NCBI GenBank assembly: GCA_963524205.1
Contig: CAURED010000011.1
Location: forward strand, 56,283-120,282
Length of the DNA stretch: 64,000 nt
Source of the DNA: Aminipila sp963524205
Lineage (GTDB): Bacteria > Bacillota > Clostridia > Peptostreptococcales > Anaerovoracaceae
Direction: 5' to 3'
Below, piece by piece: positions 8,720-18,047 of the stretch. The notes beneath the pieces are model-generated. The model saw only the letters and a program-made list of their open reading frames with translations, searched no databases and had not been told where the DNA came from. The position numbers were made by a program, and so were the translations under genes. Every line of letters begins with the position of its first letter. The first letter of the stretch is position 1.

Positions 8720-10099
8720 TTATTCACACTTTTTACAATCGATCTTATATTGACTGACTTTATTCCACAGTTGCCTTGTGCTTATATTCAATTCTTTTGC
8801 TGTCCTGACCACATTGCCGTCGTTGCTCTTTAAAGCCTTTGAAATAAAATCACATTCAAAGTTTGATCTGGCTTTCTTAAGCGTTTTTACACCAATTTGT
8901 TCTATCATGTTCTTTTCAATAACATCCCCTATAGGCATTAGAATCTCATTGATGGTAATGACACCTTCTTTACTGAGTGCAATCATTCTCTCAGTTATAT
9001 TTTTTAACTCCCGGATATTCCCCGGATAATCATATTTAAGCAAAAAATCCATCACTTCATCATCGACTTTCTTGATTTTCTTCTTCTGTTCAATTTCAAT
9101 TTTTTTAATAAAGAACTTAATCAGAGCGGGCAAATCCTCCCGCCTTTTCCTCAATGGTGGTATATTCAGTGTCAACGTGTTGATTCTATAGAGCATATCA
9201 TCTCTAAAATCGCCTTTGACAATTTGTTTTTCAAGATCTTTATTGGTTGCTGAAATAAATTTCACATCAAGGTTGATAGACTTATTGCTGCCTAGTCTTT
9301 CAATTTTTCTGCTTTCAATAGCTCTCAATAGTTTCCCCTGAGTGGCAATGGGCAAATCTCCAATTTCATCTAAAAACAATGTTCCTAAATTAGCCTGTTC
9401 AAACTTCCCGATTCTCGAATCCGAAGCCCCCGTAAAAGCACCTTTCTCATGCCCAAACAGTTCAGACTCAATCATACCCTCCGGAAACACCTGACAGTTG
9501 ACAGCAACAAAGGGTTCCTGTCTACGGCTGCTCAATCGATGAATATAGTTGGCAATTACTTCTTTTCCAACACCTGATTCCCCAAGAAGCAAAACATTAA
9601 TTCCGGTGTCGGCTGTTCTTTTGCACATTTCCAAAAGTTTTTTATATTCCTCATTCTTTGAGTTCATAAATATTTCTGTGCCATTTTGGTTCCTTAGCAG
9701 AACGGAGCTTTTCCTCTCTAATCGAAATATGGTGGACAGCCGATTAATCTTCATTACAAGTTCTTCCATCTCACCACTTTTAACAAAATAGTCAGCTGCA
9801 CCGTATTTAATCGAATCCACAGCACTTTCAATACTCCCAAATGCCGTCATCACAATCACGTCCACATTGTCATATTTCTCTTTGATCCTCTTGATTAGCT
9901 CTACGCCATCCATAACCGGCATTTTCAAATCGGTGAGAACAAGATCTACTATATTATTTTCAATATATTCAAGTGCTTCATGCCCATTAGAGCAGCTAGC
10001 CATGTCATATCCCACATCTGATAAAATTATGGATAAAACTTTTTGATATTCTATTTCATCATCTACAATAAGTATCTTATATCCTTTTTTTGAAACCAT
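8720..10099 (-). CDS. sigma-54-dependent response regulator (NtrC/DctD type)
   Basis: 459 residues in three parts. The receiver domain (about 1-120) has acidic D13-D14 and phospho-acceptor D57. The AAA+ domain has Walker A GESGVGKE (173-180) and GAFTGA (220-225), the loop that touches sigma-54. A Fis-type helix-turn-helix lies at about 415-455. When phosphorylated by the kinase next to it, it should switch on sigma-54 promoters, the obvious target being dctPQM immediately downstream. The gap to the kinase gene is 5 bases. The product starts MVSKKGYKILIVDDE. Confidence 0.95.
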   Translation of the reverse strand: MVSKKGYKILIVDDEIEYQKVLSIILSDVGYDMASCSNGHEALEYIENNIVDLVLTDLKMPVMDGVELIKRIKEKYDNVDVIVMTAFGSIESAVDSIKYGAADYFVKSGEMEELVMKINRLSTIFRLERKSSVLLRNQNGTEIFMNSKNEEYKKLLEMCKRTADTGINVLLLGESGVGKEVIANYIHRLSSRRQEPFVAVNCQVFPEGMIESELFGHEKGAFTGASDSRIGKFEQANLGTLFLDEIGDLPIATQGKLLRAIESRKIERLGSNKSINLDVKFISATNKDLEKQIVKGDFRDDMLYRINTLTLNIPPLRKRREDLPALIKFFIKKIEIEQKKKIKKVDDEVMDFLLKYDYPGNIRELKNITERMIALSKEGVITINEILMPIGDVIEKNMIEQIGVKTLKKARSNFECDFISKALKSNDGNVVRTAKELNISTRQLWNKVSQYKIDCKKCE

Positions 10100-10104
10100 T
10101 TAAG

Positions 10105-12066
10105 TCACTCCTTTATGGGTAAAATTATGTCAAATTCTGTCCCTTCACCATGATTGCTCTCTACTGAGATCTTGCCATCATTATTGAATATTTCCGTACT
10201 GATAACATAAAGGCCCAGGCCTGTTCCTTTCTCCTTGGTAGAATAAAAGGGATTAAATATATCTTCTATTATTTCTTTTTCTATACCACATCCGTTGTCA
10301 TTTATTTTAATATTTAAGTGACTTTCTTCCACAGTAAGTGACAAATTAATTATTTTTACTTCTCGTTGAATTCCTTCAAATGAATCAATACTGTTGTTGA
10401 GTAAATTGAGTAATATCATTTTTAGTACATCTTCATTCATGACAATGGGCCTTAAATATTTGCCACCAACCCAGCTGTTCACAGTAATATTGTTTTGTTC
10501 AATATTTTTTGTTTCTAAATCCAGGATGACATTCAATAAACTCTCAATATCCACCAGCTTGTTCTCATCATTAGAAAGCCTTGAAAACCTTAATAGGTTC
10601 TCTATGAGCTTATTGATTCTTCCTACGGAGTCATTGATAACTGAAATAGCATGTTTCCCGATTTCATCTGTACAATACTTTTCTATGATATAGCTGTAGC
10701 TTTTTATAAGTCCCAAAGGATTTCTGATTTCATGGGCCAAGCCGGCCGAAAGCTGTCCAATAGCTATCATCTTGGCTTCCTGTCTAGCGGTTTTCTCATG
10801 GACATATTTTTCAGTATAATCCTCTATACTTATTAATTTTTTATTACTGGCAAAGTTTTGACAAGTTATGTAATAATAAGCCTTTTTTACATTAAAAACT
10901 TGATTCATATTCATCTCATCAATAAATGGCTTTAATAATTCAATTTGATTGTAATTTATGCCAATCAGATTATCTCTGGCAATTCCCGCTAATTTTTCTA
11001 TGGCCTTGTTGCACTCAATAATTACTGAGTCATTTTTAATAACCATTATGCCACTTCGCATGGTATCTATAATAAGCCTAAGTTCTTCTTTGCTTTCAGA
11101 CAATTCTCTGGTTCTGGAATTGACTCTCTGGGTGATGACGTAATTCCAGCTTGAGAAGACAACTATGATCAGTATAATCCCAATCATAATTTTATAAGTC
11201 AATTCTATTTTTTGCAAGTCCAGACTGTCACTGTCGAAATTGCCTAACCATTTGTATTGAGTCTGTGCAATCAGATTCTTTTTCTTTAACTCCAATATTC
11301 CCTTATTCAGAATATTCACCAGCTCATGGTTACCTTTTTGGGTTGCCAGACAAATTTCCTTTTCATAAACTGTAGGTTTTAAAAAGCTGAAATTCGTCTC
11401 GCGATTGGTGACTTTAAGAAAATGCGCAGCTTCCATATCATCACCGACAAATCCCACTGCAACATCTTTGTTAATCAAGGCAAAGCATTGATAAATATTT
11501 TCTACTTCTATAATTTCAATATTGCTTTTCATCTTGAAGTATTCCTGTATGCGTCCGTTTTGATTATCGCTTTTCAATGCTACTAAGCGCATATTAGTCA
11601 AATCGTAGATATTATCAATACCTAAATTATTTTTAACTAGAACTTTGCCTTTGACCACACACAGTGGCTGGCTTATTTCAAATTTTTGCTCATTCTCTGG
11701 TGTTCTTTCAACGACAGCAATATCAATTTCTTCATTATTCAAGGCATCGGATAGATACGCTTCAGATTCTACTTTTAAATGGATATCATTCCTTAACTCA
11801 ATTGCCAGCTGAGACAAGTAATCTACTACAATACCAGTATTATAATTGTTGAATTCATTAAGAAATGCCAAAGGCGGCTCATTATATAGCCCAACAAGAA
11901 AAGGTTTTTCCTGAAGCAAAGTCTTTTCCCTTTGGGTTAACACACTATTGTATTTACAATAATCCAGAACACTTAAATTGTATTTTAAATTTAAATCCAA
12001 TTTCCTAATGCCAACAACACATATAACAAGCAGTATTATCAAGAGAAGAATCTTCTTCTTTTTCAT
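10105..12066 (-). CDS. sensor histidine kinase with an extracellular solute-binding domain
   Basis: 653 residues from the ATG at 12066, which has TTGGAGGAAAT upstream; a frame 11 residues longer has no such site. Order: membrane helix (residues 3-20), SBP_bac_3-like sensing domain outside the cell (about 35-275), second helix (about 295-312), PAS-like region (about 325-410), HisKA with the phosphorylated His445 in LAHEIRNP, and an HATPase domain with NDNGCGI and GTGLGL boxes. It probably binds the TRAP substrate or a related compound directly and phosphorylates the downstream regulator. The overall plan resembles DctB, but with a periplasmic-binding-protein sensor instead of PAS-type ones. 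Confidence 0.93.
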   Translation of the reverse strand: MKKKKILLLIILLVICVVGIRKLDLNLKYNLSVLDYCKYNSVLTQREKTLLQEKPFLVGLYNEPPLAFLNEFNNYNTGIVVDYLSQLAIELRNDIHLKVESEAYLSDALNNEEIDIAVVERTPENEQKFEISQPLCVVKGKVLVKNNLGIDNIYDLTNMRLVALKSDNQNGRIQEYFKMKSNIEIIEVENIYQCFALINKDVAVGFVGDDMEAAHFLKVTNRETNFSFLKPTVYEKEICLATQKGNHELVNILNKGILELKKKNLIAQTQYKWLGNFDSDSLDLQKIELTYKIMIGIILIIVVFSSWNYVITQRVNSRTRELSESKEELRLIIDTMRSGIMVIKNDSVIIECNKAIEKLAGIARDNLIGINYNQIELLKPFIDEMNMNQVFNVKKAYYYITCQNFASNKKLISIEDYTEKYVHEKTARQEAKMIAIGQLSAGLAHEIRNPLGLIKSYSYIIEKYCTDEIGKHAISVINDSVGRINKLIENLLRFSRLSNDENKLVDIESLLNVILDLETKNIEQNNITVNSWVGGKYLRPIVMNEDVLKMILLNLLNNSIDSFEGIQREVKIINLSLTVEESHLNIKINDNGCGIEKEIIEDIFNPFYSTKEKGTGLGLYVISTEIFNNDGKISVESNHGEGTEFDIILPIKE

Positions 12067-12175
12067 ATTTCCTCCAAGATTGGTATCCAGTAAAATCATG
12101 CAACATTTTTTCGATTATTTCTATTGAATATAGAATATCTCATGACAATGCATAAGTAAACATCAAAATATTCAT

Positions 12176-12219
12176 TTATAAAAAACAAACACCGTGTTGT
12201 TTGATCCAAACGGTGTTTG
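12176..12219 (-). terminator. terminator after the anti-sigma gene
   Basis: CAAACACCG and CGGTGTTTG form a 9-base stem, followed on the minus strand by TTTTTTATAA. Confidence 0.82.
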
Positions 12220-12252
12220 CTTATAGCCTTTTATTTGTATGTTTATCAATTA

Positions 12253-13404
12253 TTAATCTGTTTCATAAACAGATACGGTTACATCTCCGTGTTTATCTCT
12301 GCTAAATAAAACCGCAACCTCATTACTAACCTTATCCTTATCACCTTCTTTAATTATATTAAAGTTCTTTGAATATCCTATTTGTCCTTCATCAAACAAT
12401 GCGTCTTCCGTAATCGAACCTTCTCCAGACCCCCCTTGCATTGTTTTATAAGAATAGTAAATTGTTCCAGCCTTATCTGGTGCTACTTTTTTTTCTGAAA
12501 CTAATGTCCAGTGCTCTATTATTTCAGTTATATCAACTGCACCTTCTTTGCTTTCACCCTCTGCTGTTTTATTTTTATCCAAATCATTTTCTTGTGACAA
12601 TGCTAATTTCTTTAGGTACTGTTCTGCTGCTTTTTTATCAGCCTTATCAGTTTTTAATGGTAAATCAAATAAAATATTCATTCCATTATAGCTGGCATTT
12701 ACTGAGATTTTACCCGTTTTATCATCAAAATTATACGCTTCATTGTTATAAAAAGCTGTATTACTAACTCCTAAATAAAGGTCTCTATCGGCAAACAATT
12801 CAATATTGTCACATTCAATCATACGATACATGATACCGTTCTTAACTATTTCAGAATAGCCGCCATTCATTGTAAAAATATTATAATCTTTTGGATTCAA
12901 TCCCTCAATAAATGGTGAAATAAGGAACGATTCTTTCCCATACTCATCGCTTGACGTGGCAGGCATTGGAGTTCCATTCTTTTGTGATATAGCCACAACC
13001 GCATACGTTTTTGCGGTACTGACCTGATTGCTGTCAGAGCAAAAATCACTCAAATCGCTTCCAGACACTGCACCTAATAAAGTAACCATATATTTACCAT
13101 AGGTTTGCGATTCATTTATTAAGACAGCGTCTTTACTTTCAAAAGCTTTTGCAAGTTGTTTATCCCCATATTCACTTGCAACCTCTTTTGGCGATAAGAA
13201 ACTCCATGCTGCAAATGCTGTAACAGTACAGCATAGAATTAAGCAGCAAACTGCTGCGACAGTTGATAGTTTTTTTACTCTTTTGGTCTTTATCATATTA
13301 TTACCCCTTGCTTTTTGCACAATTCTTACGTTCAGTTCATAATCTGGTTTAAAATTTGTTGAAAGGGCATTTTTTAGAAATCGATTTAATTCTTTATCTT
13401 CCAT
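12253..13404 (-). CDS. anti-sigma factor / DUF4179-like membrane protein
   Basis: 383 residues from the ATG at 13404, 9 bases after GGAGG; the GTG two codons earlier is only 3 bases from it. A short cytoplasmic part (1-40) with a helical sigma-binding region precedes one membrane helix (VAAVCCLILCCTVTAFAAW, about 47-65) and a large outside domain. The architecture and position, overlapping the sigma gene by 11 bases, are those of an anti-sigma factor that holds its ECF sigma at the membrane. The outside domain looks like DUF4179-type proteins; its signal is unknown. Confidence 0.82.
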   Translation of the reverse strand: MEDKELNRFLKNALSTNFKPDYELNVRIVQKARGNNMIKTKRVKKLSTVAAVCCLILCCTVTAFAAWSFLSPKEVASEYGDKQLAKAFESKDAVLINESQTYGKYMVTLLGAVSGSDLSDFCSDSNQVSTAKTYAVVAISQKNGTPMPATSSDEYGKESFLISPFIEGLNPKDYNIFTMNGGYSEIVKNGIMYRMIECDNIELFADRDLYLGVSNTAFYNNEAYNFDDKTGKISVNASYNGMNILFDLPLKTDKADKKAAEQYLKKLALSQENDLDKNKTAEGESKEGAVDITEIIEHWTLVSEKKVAPDKAGTIYYSYKTMQGGSGEGSITEDALFDEGQIGYSKNFNIIKEGDKDKVSNEVAVLFSRDKHGDVTVSVYETD

Positions 13405-13927
13405 ATCCACTATCCTCCAGGTATTTCTTAACCTCTCCCCTTGCCTTATGTAGCCGGCTTTTTACTGTACCTTCTGGCCTCTGAAGAATTTTGCTGATTT
13501 CTTTTAATGACATATTGGCTGCATAATATAGATACATTGGCACCCGGTATTGTTCTTTCAGAGCTCTAACAGCTTCTGATACCATTTCCTGTTTTTCTTT
13601 TTTTAGCAGCTCCTCTTCCGGACTTTGTTCTTTACTAAACTGATATTCACCATAATCCAACTCTTCACTGTGACATTCCATCGTTGCAATTCTTCCCCGC
13701 CAGGCAAATTTTCGTTTGCGGTTCTTCCATAGTTTTACTGCAATGGACATTAAATAACTCTTTGGATTGTTCCCTATATCAATTCTATCGCATAGCTCTA
13801 CAGCCTTTAAAAACGTGTCCTGATAAAGTTCATCTGCTTCATCTTTATTTTGGGTTAACTGCCTGCAGAAATTATATATATCCTTGCCATTAACATTAAC
13901 CAGTTCACTTACCTCTATAACTTTCAA
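13394..13927 (-). CDS. ECF-type RNA polymerase sigma factor
   Basis: About 177 residues with region 2 (ADELYQDTFLKAVE, then NPKSYLMSIAVKLWKN) and region 4 (LKEISKILQRPEGTVKSRLHKARG). I place the start at the TTG at 13927, seven bases after GGAGG. A GTG at 13942 gives five more residues but has no site before it. The gene lies 91 bases after an ABC permease, probably in the same transcript but possibly also with its own promoter. The partner anti-sigma gene overlaps its end. Envelope stress is the usual role of such pairs; the target genes are unknown. Confidence 0.9.
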   Translation of the reverse strand: MKVIEVSELVNVNGKDIYNFCRQLTQNKDEADELYQDTFLKAVELCDRIDIGNNPKSYLMSIAVKLWKNRKRKFAWRGRIATMECHSEELDYGEYQFSKEQSPEEELLKKEKQEMVSEAVRALKEQYRVPMYLYYAANMSLKEISKILQRPEGTVKSRLHKARGEVKKYLEDSGYGR

Positions 13928-13964
13928 ATTAATTTCCTCCACATGTGGTTTTGCCCTTCACCTA

Positions 13965-13993
13965 TATATGGTAATAACTTTCAAGTTGGTTCA
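13965..13993 (-). promoter_or_regulatory. candidate ECF-sigma self-promoter
   Basis: The minus strand has TGAACC (13988-13993), 17 bases, then CATATA (13965-13970), directly before the sigma gene. TGAAC-like -35 boxes are usual for ECF sigma factors that activate themselves. The -10 box lacks the common CGT, so this is only suggestive. Confidence 0.33.
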
Positions 13994-14018
13994 CAGGAAT
14001 TTACCGATGTGCTTTTTC

Positions 14019-14669
14019 CTACCATTCCTTTGTTTTGTATATCTTTATGGAAAACTGAATAGAAACAAATGAAACCAAAACCACCGTTGCTGCAAGAACG
14101 CAATAATTTGCTGAATCTGGAATAGATGAAATAAAATCAAAATGGAAGTTATGTTTTGCACAAAACATAGCGATTCGCGGCAATAATACCGGCGTTCCTA
14201 GTACAACCGCCATAATCAAATATTTCATTTTTTCATACCCAAATTTATAATCCAATGTAAGATACGCACCGAGTGCCACGCTAACCAACACCAAAGAATA
14301 TAGGATTTCTTTTAAGTTAAGTAACGTTATCTGAGGAACTATGATACTTAATACCGAATAGCAAAATAATGCAATGAAGTACCACAAAATAAGAAACAAG
14401 TATCTTGAAAGAACAATTAACTTTCGAGAATATGGAGTTGCACAAACAGAAGCTGCAGCCTTCGGATATTTCATCTCAGCCATAGATAAGGATGCTAATG
14501 GCATATACAACGCAAATACTAAAGTCATAACATAAGTAGAAAAGCCTGATAATTCTGGGATCTCTGAGCTTATAAAAAATGGCAGTGCAATCATTACAGC
14601 AATGCTGAATAAAACATACCAATTAATTAAATAGAAATCTTTTTTAATTAATGAAACTATCATTTTCAT
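14019..14669 (-). CDS. ABC-2 type transporter permease
   Basis: 216 residues with six hydrophobic segments and no large outside domain. It resembles the short permeases of YtrA-regulated ABC operons in Firmicutes. Its ATG shares one base with the stop of the ATPase gene (TAATG), so translation is coupled. It likely exports or responds to a cell-wall-active compound; the substrate is not known. Confidence 0.88.
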   Translation of the reverse strand: MKMIVSLIKKDFYLINWYVLFSIAVMIALPFFISSEIPELSGFSTYVMTLVFALYMPLASLSMAEMKYPKAAASVCATPYSRKLIVLSRYLFLILWYFIALFCYSVLSIIVPQITLLNLKEILYSLVLVSVALGAYLTLDYKFGYEKMKYLIMAVVLGTPVLLPRIAMFCAKHNFHFDFISSIPDSANYCVLAATVVLVSFVSIQFSIKIYKTKEW

Positions 14670-15529
14670 TAGTTCACACCTCCAATATGGGCAAGCATAA
14701 TATCCTCAATGCTTGACTTCTCAATAATTATCTGTTTTCGACAGGTTTTCTTAACAATATCTGTCTTTTCAGTTATGCCTATGAAACCGTAATCACTTGT
14801 CCGCACTGTAAGAAATATTTTCCTCATTTCGTCCGATAAATCCGACAAATCTCCTTTGACTGTTCGGTATTTGTCAAGCAATAAATCCTTTTCGTTTTGG
14901 AAAACTATCTGCCCGTTATCAATCAAAATAAGCATATCTGCTATTTTTTCTAAGTCAGATGTAATATGTGTAGAAAAAAATACACTTTTGTTTTCATTTT
15001 TTACAAAATCCAATAAAATCCCCATAAGCTCTGAACGAATAAGTGGATCAAGGCCGCTAGTCGGTTCATCCATAATAAGTAAATCCGCATTGTGTGACAA
15101 AGCAATTGTAAGGGCAAATTTTATCTTCATTCCTTTGGATAAGGTAGATATTTTTTGCTTTGGGTCTAAGTTAAATTCTCTCATATATTTTTTATAATCA
15201 TTTTCATTCCACTGAAAGTAAGCAGGTGCAAGAATATTCTTCATAGCCTGCATCGAAAGATTTTCATAAAATGCACCGTCATCCAAAACAACACCAATGC
15301 GATTTTTTATGATTTCCCCATCGGTATCCATATTTCTGCCGAAAAATTTTATTGAACCGGTATCTCGTAAAGCAAGACCGAGTATATTTTTGATCGTTGT
15401 ACTTTTGCCTGCACCATTTACACCGATAAATCCAGTAATACAATTTTCCGATAAACTAAAGCTAACATTTTTTAAACTAAAATTTCCGTATGCCTTACAC
15501 AGACTTTCAACTTCTAAAACATTATTCAT
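14669..15529 (-). CDS. ABC transporter ATP-binding protein
   Basis: 286 residues with Walker A GVNGAGKST, signature LSKGMKIKFALTIALS, Walker B LLIMDEPTSGLDP and H-loop FFSTHI. A C-terminal extension of about 70 residues follows the ATPase, as in YtrB/BcrA-type proteins. It starts inside the end of the GntR gene with a 4-base overlap (ATGA). It pairs with the following permease. Confidence 0.94.
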   Translation of the reverse strand: MNNVLEVESLCKAYGNFSLKNVSFSLSENCITGFIGVNGAGKSTTIKNILGLALRDTGSIKFFGRNMDTDGEIIKNRIGVVLDDGAFYENLSMQAMKNILAPAYFQWNENDYKKYMREFNLDPKQKISTLSKGMKIKFALTIALSHNADLLIMDEPTSGLDPLIRSELMGILLDFVKNENKSVFFSTHITSDLEKIADMLILIDNGQIVFQNEKDLLLDKYRTVKGDLSDLSDEMRKIFLTVRTSDYGFIGITEKTDIVKKTCRKQIIIEKSSIEDIMLAHIGGVN

Positions 15530-15909
15530 ACGGTTTCATCCTCCTCATAAAGAATTTCCATCATTGCTAATAATTCTTTCTTACTGATATTAAAAAGCTT
15601 TGCATTTTGTATTGCTTCCTGTAGTTTTTCTTCCACTAACCTTCGCTTAGAATCCATAAGCAATTCTAAATTACCCGCTGACACAAAGGTGCCTTTACCT
15701 GCCTGGCTTGTTACAAATCCATCTGCTTCGAGCTCATCATATACACGTCTGATTGTCAGAACACTAACATGAATATCATTTGCGAAGCTTCGGATTGAAG
15801 GCATTAACTCTCCTTCAGATAATTCCGCCCTTAGTATAGCATCTTTGATTTGCTCTTTAATTTGCTGATACAAGGGTTTATCCGATGTATTGGAAATTAG
15901 TATGTTCAC
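15526..15909 (-). CDS. GntR-family regulator, YtrA type
   Basis: 127 residues with an N-terminal winged helix (PLYQQIKEQIKDAI, then SIRSFANDIHVSVLTIRRVY) and a short helical tail, the size typical of the YtrA subfamily. These repress their own ABC operon until cell-wall antibiotics or envelope stress appear. The start is GTG at 15909 after GAGAGGTGG. It is the first gene of GntR-ATPase-permease, perhaps continuing into the sigma/anti-sigma pair, and a fitting operator lies just before it. Confidence 0.92.
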   Translation of the reverse strand: MNILISNTSDKPLYQQIKEQIKDAILRAELSEGELMPSIRSFANDIHVSVLTIRRVYDELEADGFVTSQAGKGTFVSAGNLELLMDSKRRLVEEKLQEAIQNAKLFNISKKELLAMMEILYEEDETV

Positions 15910-15927
15910 AATTTATACCACCTCTCA

Positions 15928-15952
15928 ACTGTGTATGTTAATAATGCACAGT
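15928..15952. promoter_or_regulatory. operator of the GntR/YtrA-type repressor
   Basis: ACTGTGTAT (15928-15936) and ATGCACAGT (15944-15952) are 9-base arms with one mismatch and 7 bases between. The site overlaps the -10 box, as expected for autorepression. The assigned regulator is an inference from position. Confidence 0.75.
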
Positions 15953-15977
15953 ATACACTTTAATTTCAAATTGTCAA
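15950..15977 (-). promoter_or_regulatory. sigma-A promoter of the GntR-ABC operon
   Basis: TTGACA (15972-15977), 16 bases, TATACT (15950-15955) on the minus strand. Transcription would start near 15943, inside the operator. Confidence 0.8.
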
Positions 15978-15992
15978 TACATTATACAAAAA

Positions 15993-16030
15993 CGGAAATA
16001 TAAAAGGGACATCTTCAAGATGTCCCTTTT
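15993..16030 (-). terminator. terminator of the amidase gene
   Basis: AAAAGGGACATCTT and AAGATGTCCCTTTT form a 13-14 base stem, followed on the minus strand by a T-rich tail (TATATTTCC). Confidence 0.83.
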
Positions 16031-16047
16031 ATTCCTTTTGGATTCAG

Positions 16048-17460
16048 TTATTTTTTATAAGAATTGAAGAATTTCATAATGCCTTCTGCATTATAACTTG
16101 CCACTTTATCTCTCCATTCATTGCTTTTCAATAGTTCAACTTCTTGAGCATTTGTATAGAACCCGTGCTCTATCAGTACAGAGGGCATAGATGTATGTTT
16201 GATTACATATAAATTTTCTGTTGTTTTAATGCCCCGGTTATAGATGCCTATTTGTGGAAAATTAGAACTCGAAATGTCCTTTGCCAGCTGATTACCTACA
16301 ACGCTTCCCTGAAAATAATAGATCTCCCAGCCACTGGGGCTGGTCCATTCACTTCCATTGCCAAAAGCATTTGCATGTATACTGACAAAAATATCAGCAT
16401 CGGAATTGTTTGCACTTTCGCATCTTTCCGAGAGACTTGAATCAGAATCATTATTTACTGTAAGAAGTACTTCTATTCCCTGAGCCTCTAAAATGTTCTT
16501 CATTTTATTTGCCACAGCCCGATTAAATTCATATTCTCTCAACGAACCATCCGGACTTCGTTTTCCAGCCGTAGATTCACCATGACCAGGGTCCAGCATC
16601 ACCACCAGTTTTCCATCCTCCATGGGGTCAAAATATGTAGTCAAAGTTCTAAAAAAAATGGTCAAGGTTTTCCCATCTTTAGACAAATTCACAACGGGAG
16701 TTGTCGCTTCCTTTAGATCACATACGATTCTAACGTTATTTTTATTATACTCAGAAATTCTTACAGCCGTTAAGGGTGAATCCTTCTGGTTATAAGTCAA
16801 GTCAGATACCTTCGAATCTACCAGAAAGTCCTTCACATCCAGAACAAATCTGTCGGGAGAGGTCAACATACTTGTAGAATAGCCATCCAACGCTTTGATC
16901 GGTTCTGACATTTGAATGGTTACTATTGTATTCTCTTTAGTTGAGTTTCCTTTTTCTGCGAGAACTTCTGTGACGTGACCTGTAATCACAGGGGATTCTT
17001 CTGGCTCTTCAGGGGAATTGATTGTTACGGTCCTTGTGGAATCAACCCATCCAACAAGAAACCCCAGTTCCTCTGCGACAAACCTGGCAGGAATCATGGT
17101 CCTATCTTTTATTATTGTGGCTGGAACATCCAGCGTTTTTTCTTCACCGTTTACCGTAGCAACCTTATTATTGATTTTAAGAATGACCACAGCATTGTCG
17201 TATTTAACGGTAACCATATAATTACTCTGATCCCATTCTACTTTTCCTCCAAGGGTCTCAAAAACTGCTCTTGCTGGAACAAGTGTTCGGTCATTCTGGA
17301 TAATGGGCATAACATCTGCCGATACCTGCTTATTATTAATTACTAGATTAACGTCAGCGTGGGTTGCTGCAGCAACTGGTTTTCCCGTAATCACGCAGAA
17401 AACCATTATGAAGATAAATATGCTAATAAATATATTAATAAATCTTATTTTTTTAATCAT
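16048..17460 (-). CDS. N-acetylmuramoyl-L-alanine amidase with stalk and AMIN domains
   Basis: 470 residues from the ATG at 17460, which follows AGAGG. A nine-residue-longer frame starts only about 8 bases after a predicted transcription start (TATAAT complement at 17502-17507) and has no ribosome site. Order: signal peptide (about 1-33), copper-amine-oxidase-like stalk repeats (about 35-150, with LVPARAVFETLGG and MIPARFVAEELGF), an AMIN domain (about 165-265), and Amidase_3 (about 285-468). Zinc ligands are in LDPGHGE, REYEFN and SIHANAF, and the catalytic Glu in LIEHGFY. It cuts the peptide stem from murein outside the cell. The stalk domain is common in clostridial envelope proteins. Confidence 0.94.
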   Translation of the reverse strand: MIKKIRFINIFISIFIFIMVFCVITGKPVAAATHADVNLVINNKQVSADVMPIIQNDRTLVPARAVFETLGGKVEWDQSNYMVTVKYDNAVVILKINNKVATVNGEEKTLDVPATIIKDRTMIPARFVAEELGFLVGWVDSTRTVTINSPEEPEESPVITGHVTEVLAEKGNSTKENTIVTIQMSEPIKALDGYSTSMLTSPDRFVLDVKDFLVDSKVSDLTYNQKDSPLTAVRISEYNKNNVRIVCDLKEATTPVVNLSKDGKTLTIFFRTLTTYFDPMEDGKLVVMLDPGHGESTAGKRSPDGSLREYEFNRAVANKMKNILEAQGIEVLLTVNNDSDSSLSERCESANNSDADIFVSIHANAFGNGSEWTSPSGWEIYYFQGSVVGNQLAKDISSSNFPQIGIYNRGIKTTENLYVIKHTSMPSVLIEHGFYTNAQEVELLKSNEWRDKVASYNAEGIMKFFNSYKK

Positions 17461-17507
17461 TAAAAAACCTCTTCTACAAAACATCATTTTTTTATATACA
17501 GATTATA

Positions 17508-18011
17508 GCAGGAAAAACGACAAAAATCTATTTCATAACCAAATGGTAATACGACTGAAACACAAATGTTATACAATTCTACTCTATACATCTCTGCTTA
17601 TTGGGAAAAAATTTTTGACTGTCAATTTGGAGAATCTAGGTTTTGTCAGGCTAAAATTTAATATCTAATATTAGAAATGCCATAGAGTATTAATATTGTA
17701 ATATGCCTAGTACATAAATGGAAATTAATTGGAAAATTTCTGCACCAGTTACTATTCTAGACGATAAAATATTACACGAAATACCTTGTTAATTGAAAAT
17801 TACTTATAAATTATCTTAATAATGTATGTAAATTATATGAAAATGAGTGAATTATGTACTAGCCTATGGTAATGATCATAAAACTATGGCATTTTTTTCA
17901 AAAGCCCACCGAACTTTTTCGCTTACGCTCACGCTTTTGGAACCCCTAGCCAAATTTGCTTGGCTGAACTTTACTGCTCGGGTTCGACTCCCTTTGCCTT
18001 AATCAAGACAT
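17508..18011. other. gene-free region next to ssrA with a degenerate repeat-like tail
   Basis: No convincing gene. 17510-17880 is plain AT-rich DNA. 17890-18000 is clearly more GC-rich and looks like a separate piece. It has a perfect hairpin AGCCAA-atttgc-TTGGCT (17948-17965) and the 14-mer CGGGTTCGACTCCC (17979-17992). That 14-mer is the reverse complement of the T-arm of tmRNA at 18061-18074. This could be a remnant of an element or an extragenic repeat. No integrase gene is present. Confidence 0.5.
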
Positions 18012-18039
18012 AAAAAAATAGGGTACAAGACCCTATTTT
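18012..18039 (-). terminator. terminator of tmRNA
   Basis: AAAATAGGGT and ACCCTATTTT form the stem, followed on the minus strand by a T run, 8 bases after the tmRNA CCA end. Confidence 0.9.
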
Positions 18040-18047
18040 GTTCTGTT

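Noticed and set aside
17303..17668. Plus-strand 121-residue frame over the amidase start
   Set aside because: No ribosome site, lies mostly opposite a confirmed gene, and the product is not protein-like.
17979..17992. Intact tRNA gene around the T-arm-like 14-mer
   Set aside because: No matching acceptor stem, anticodon arm or CCA could be folded around it.
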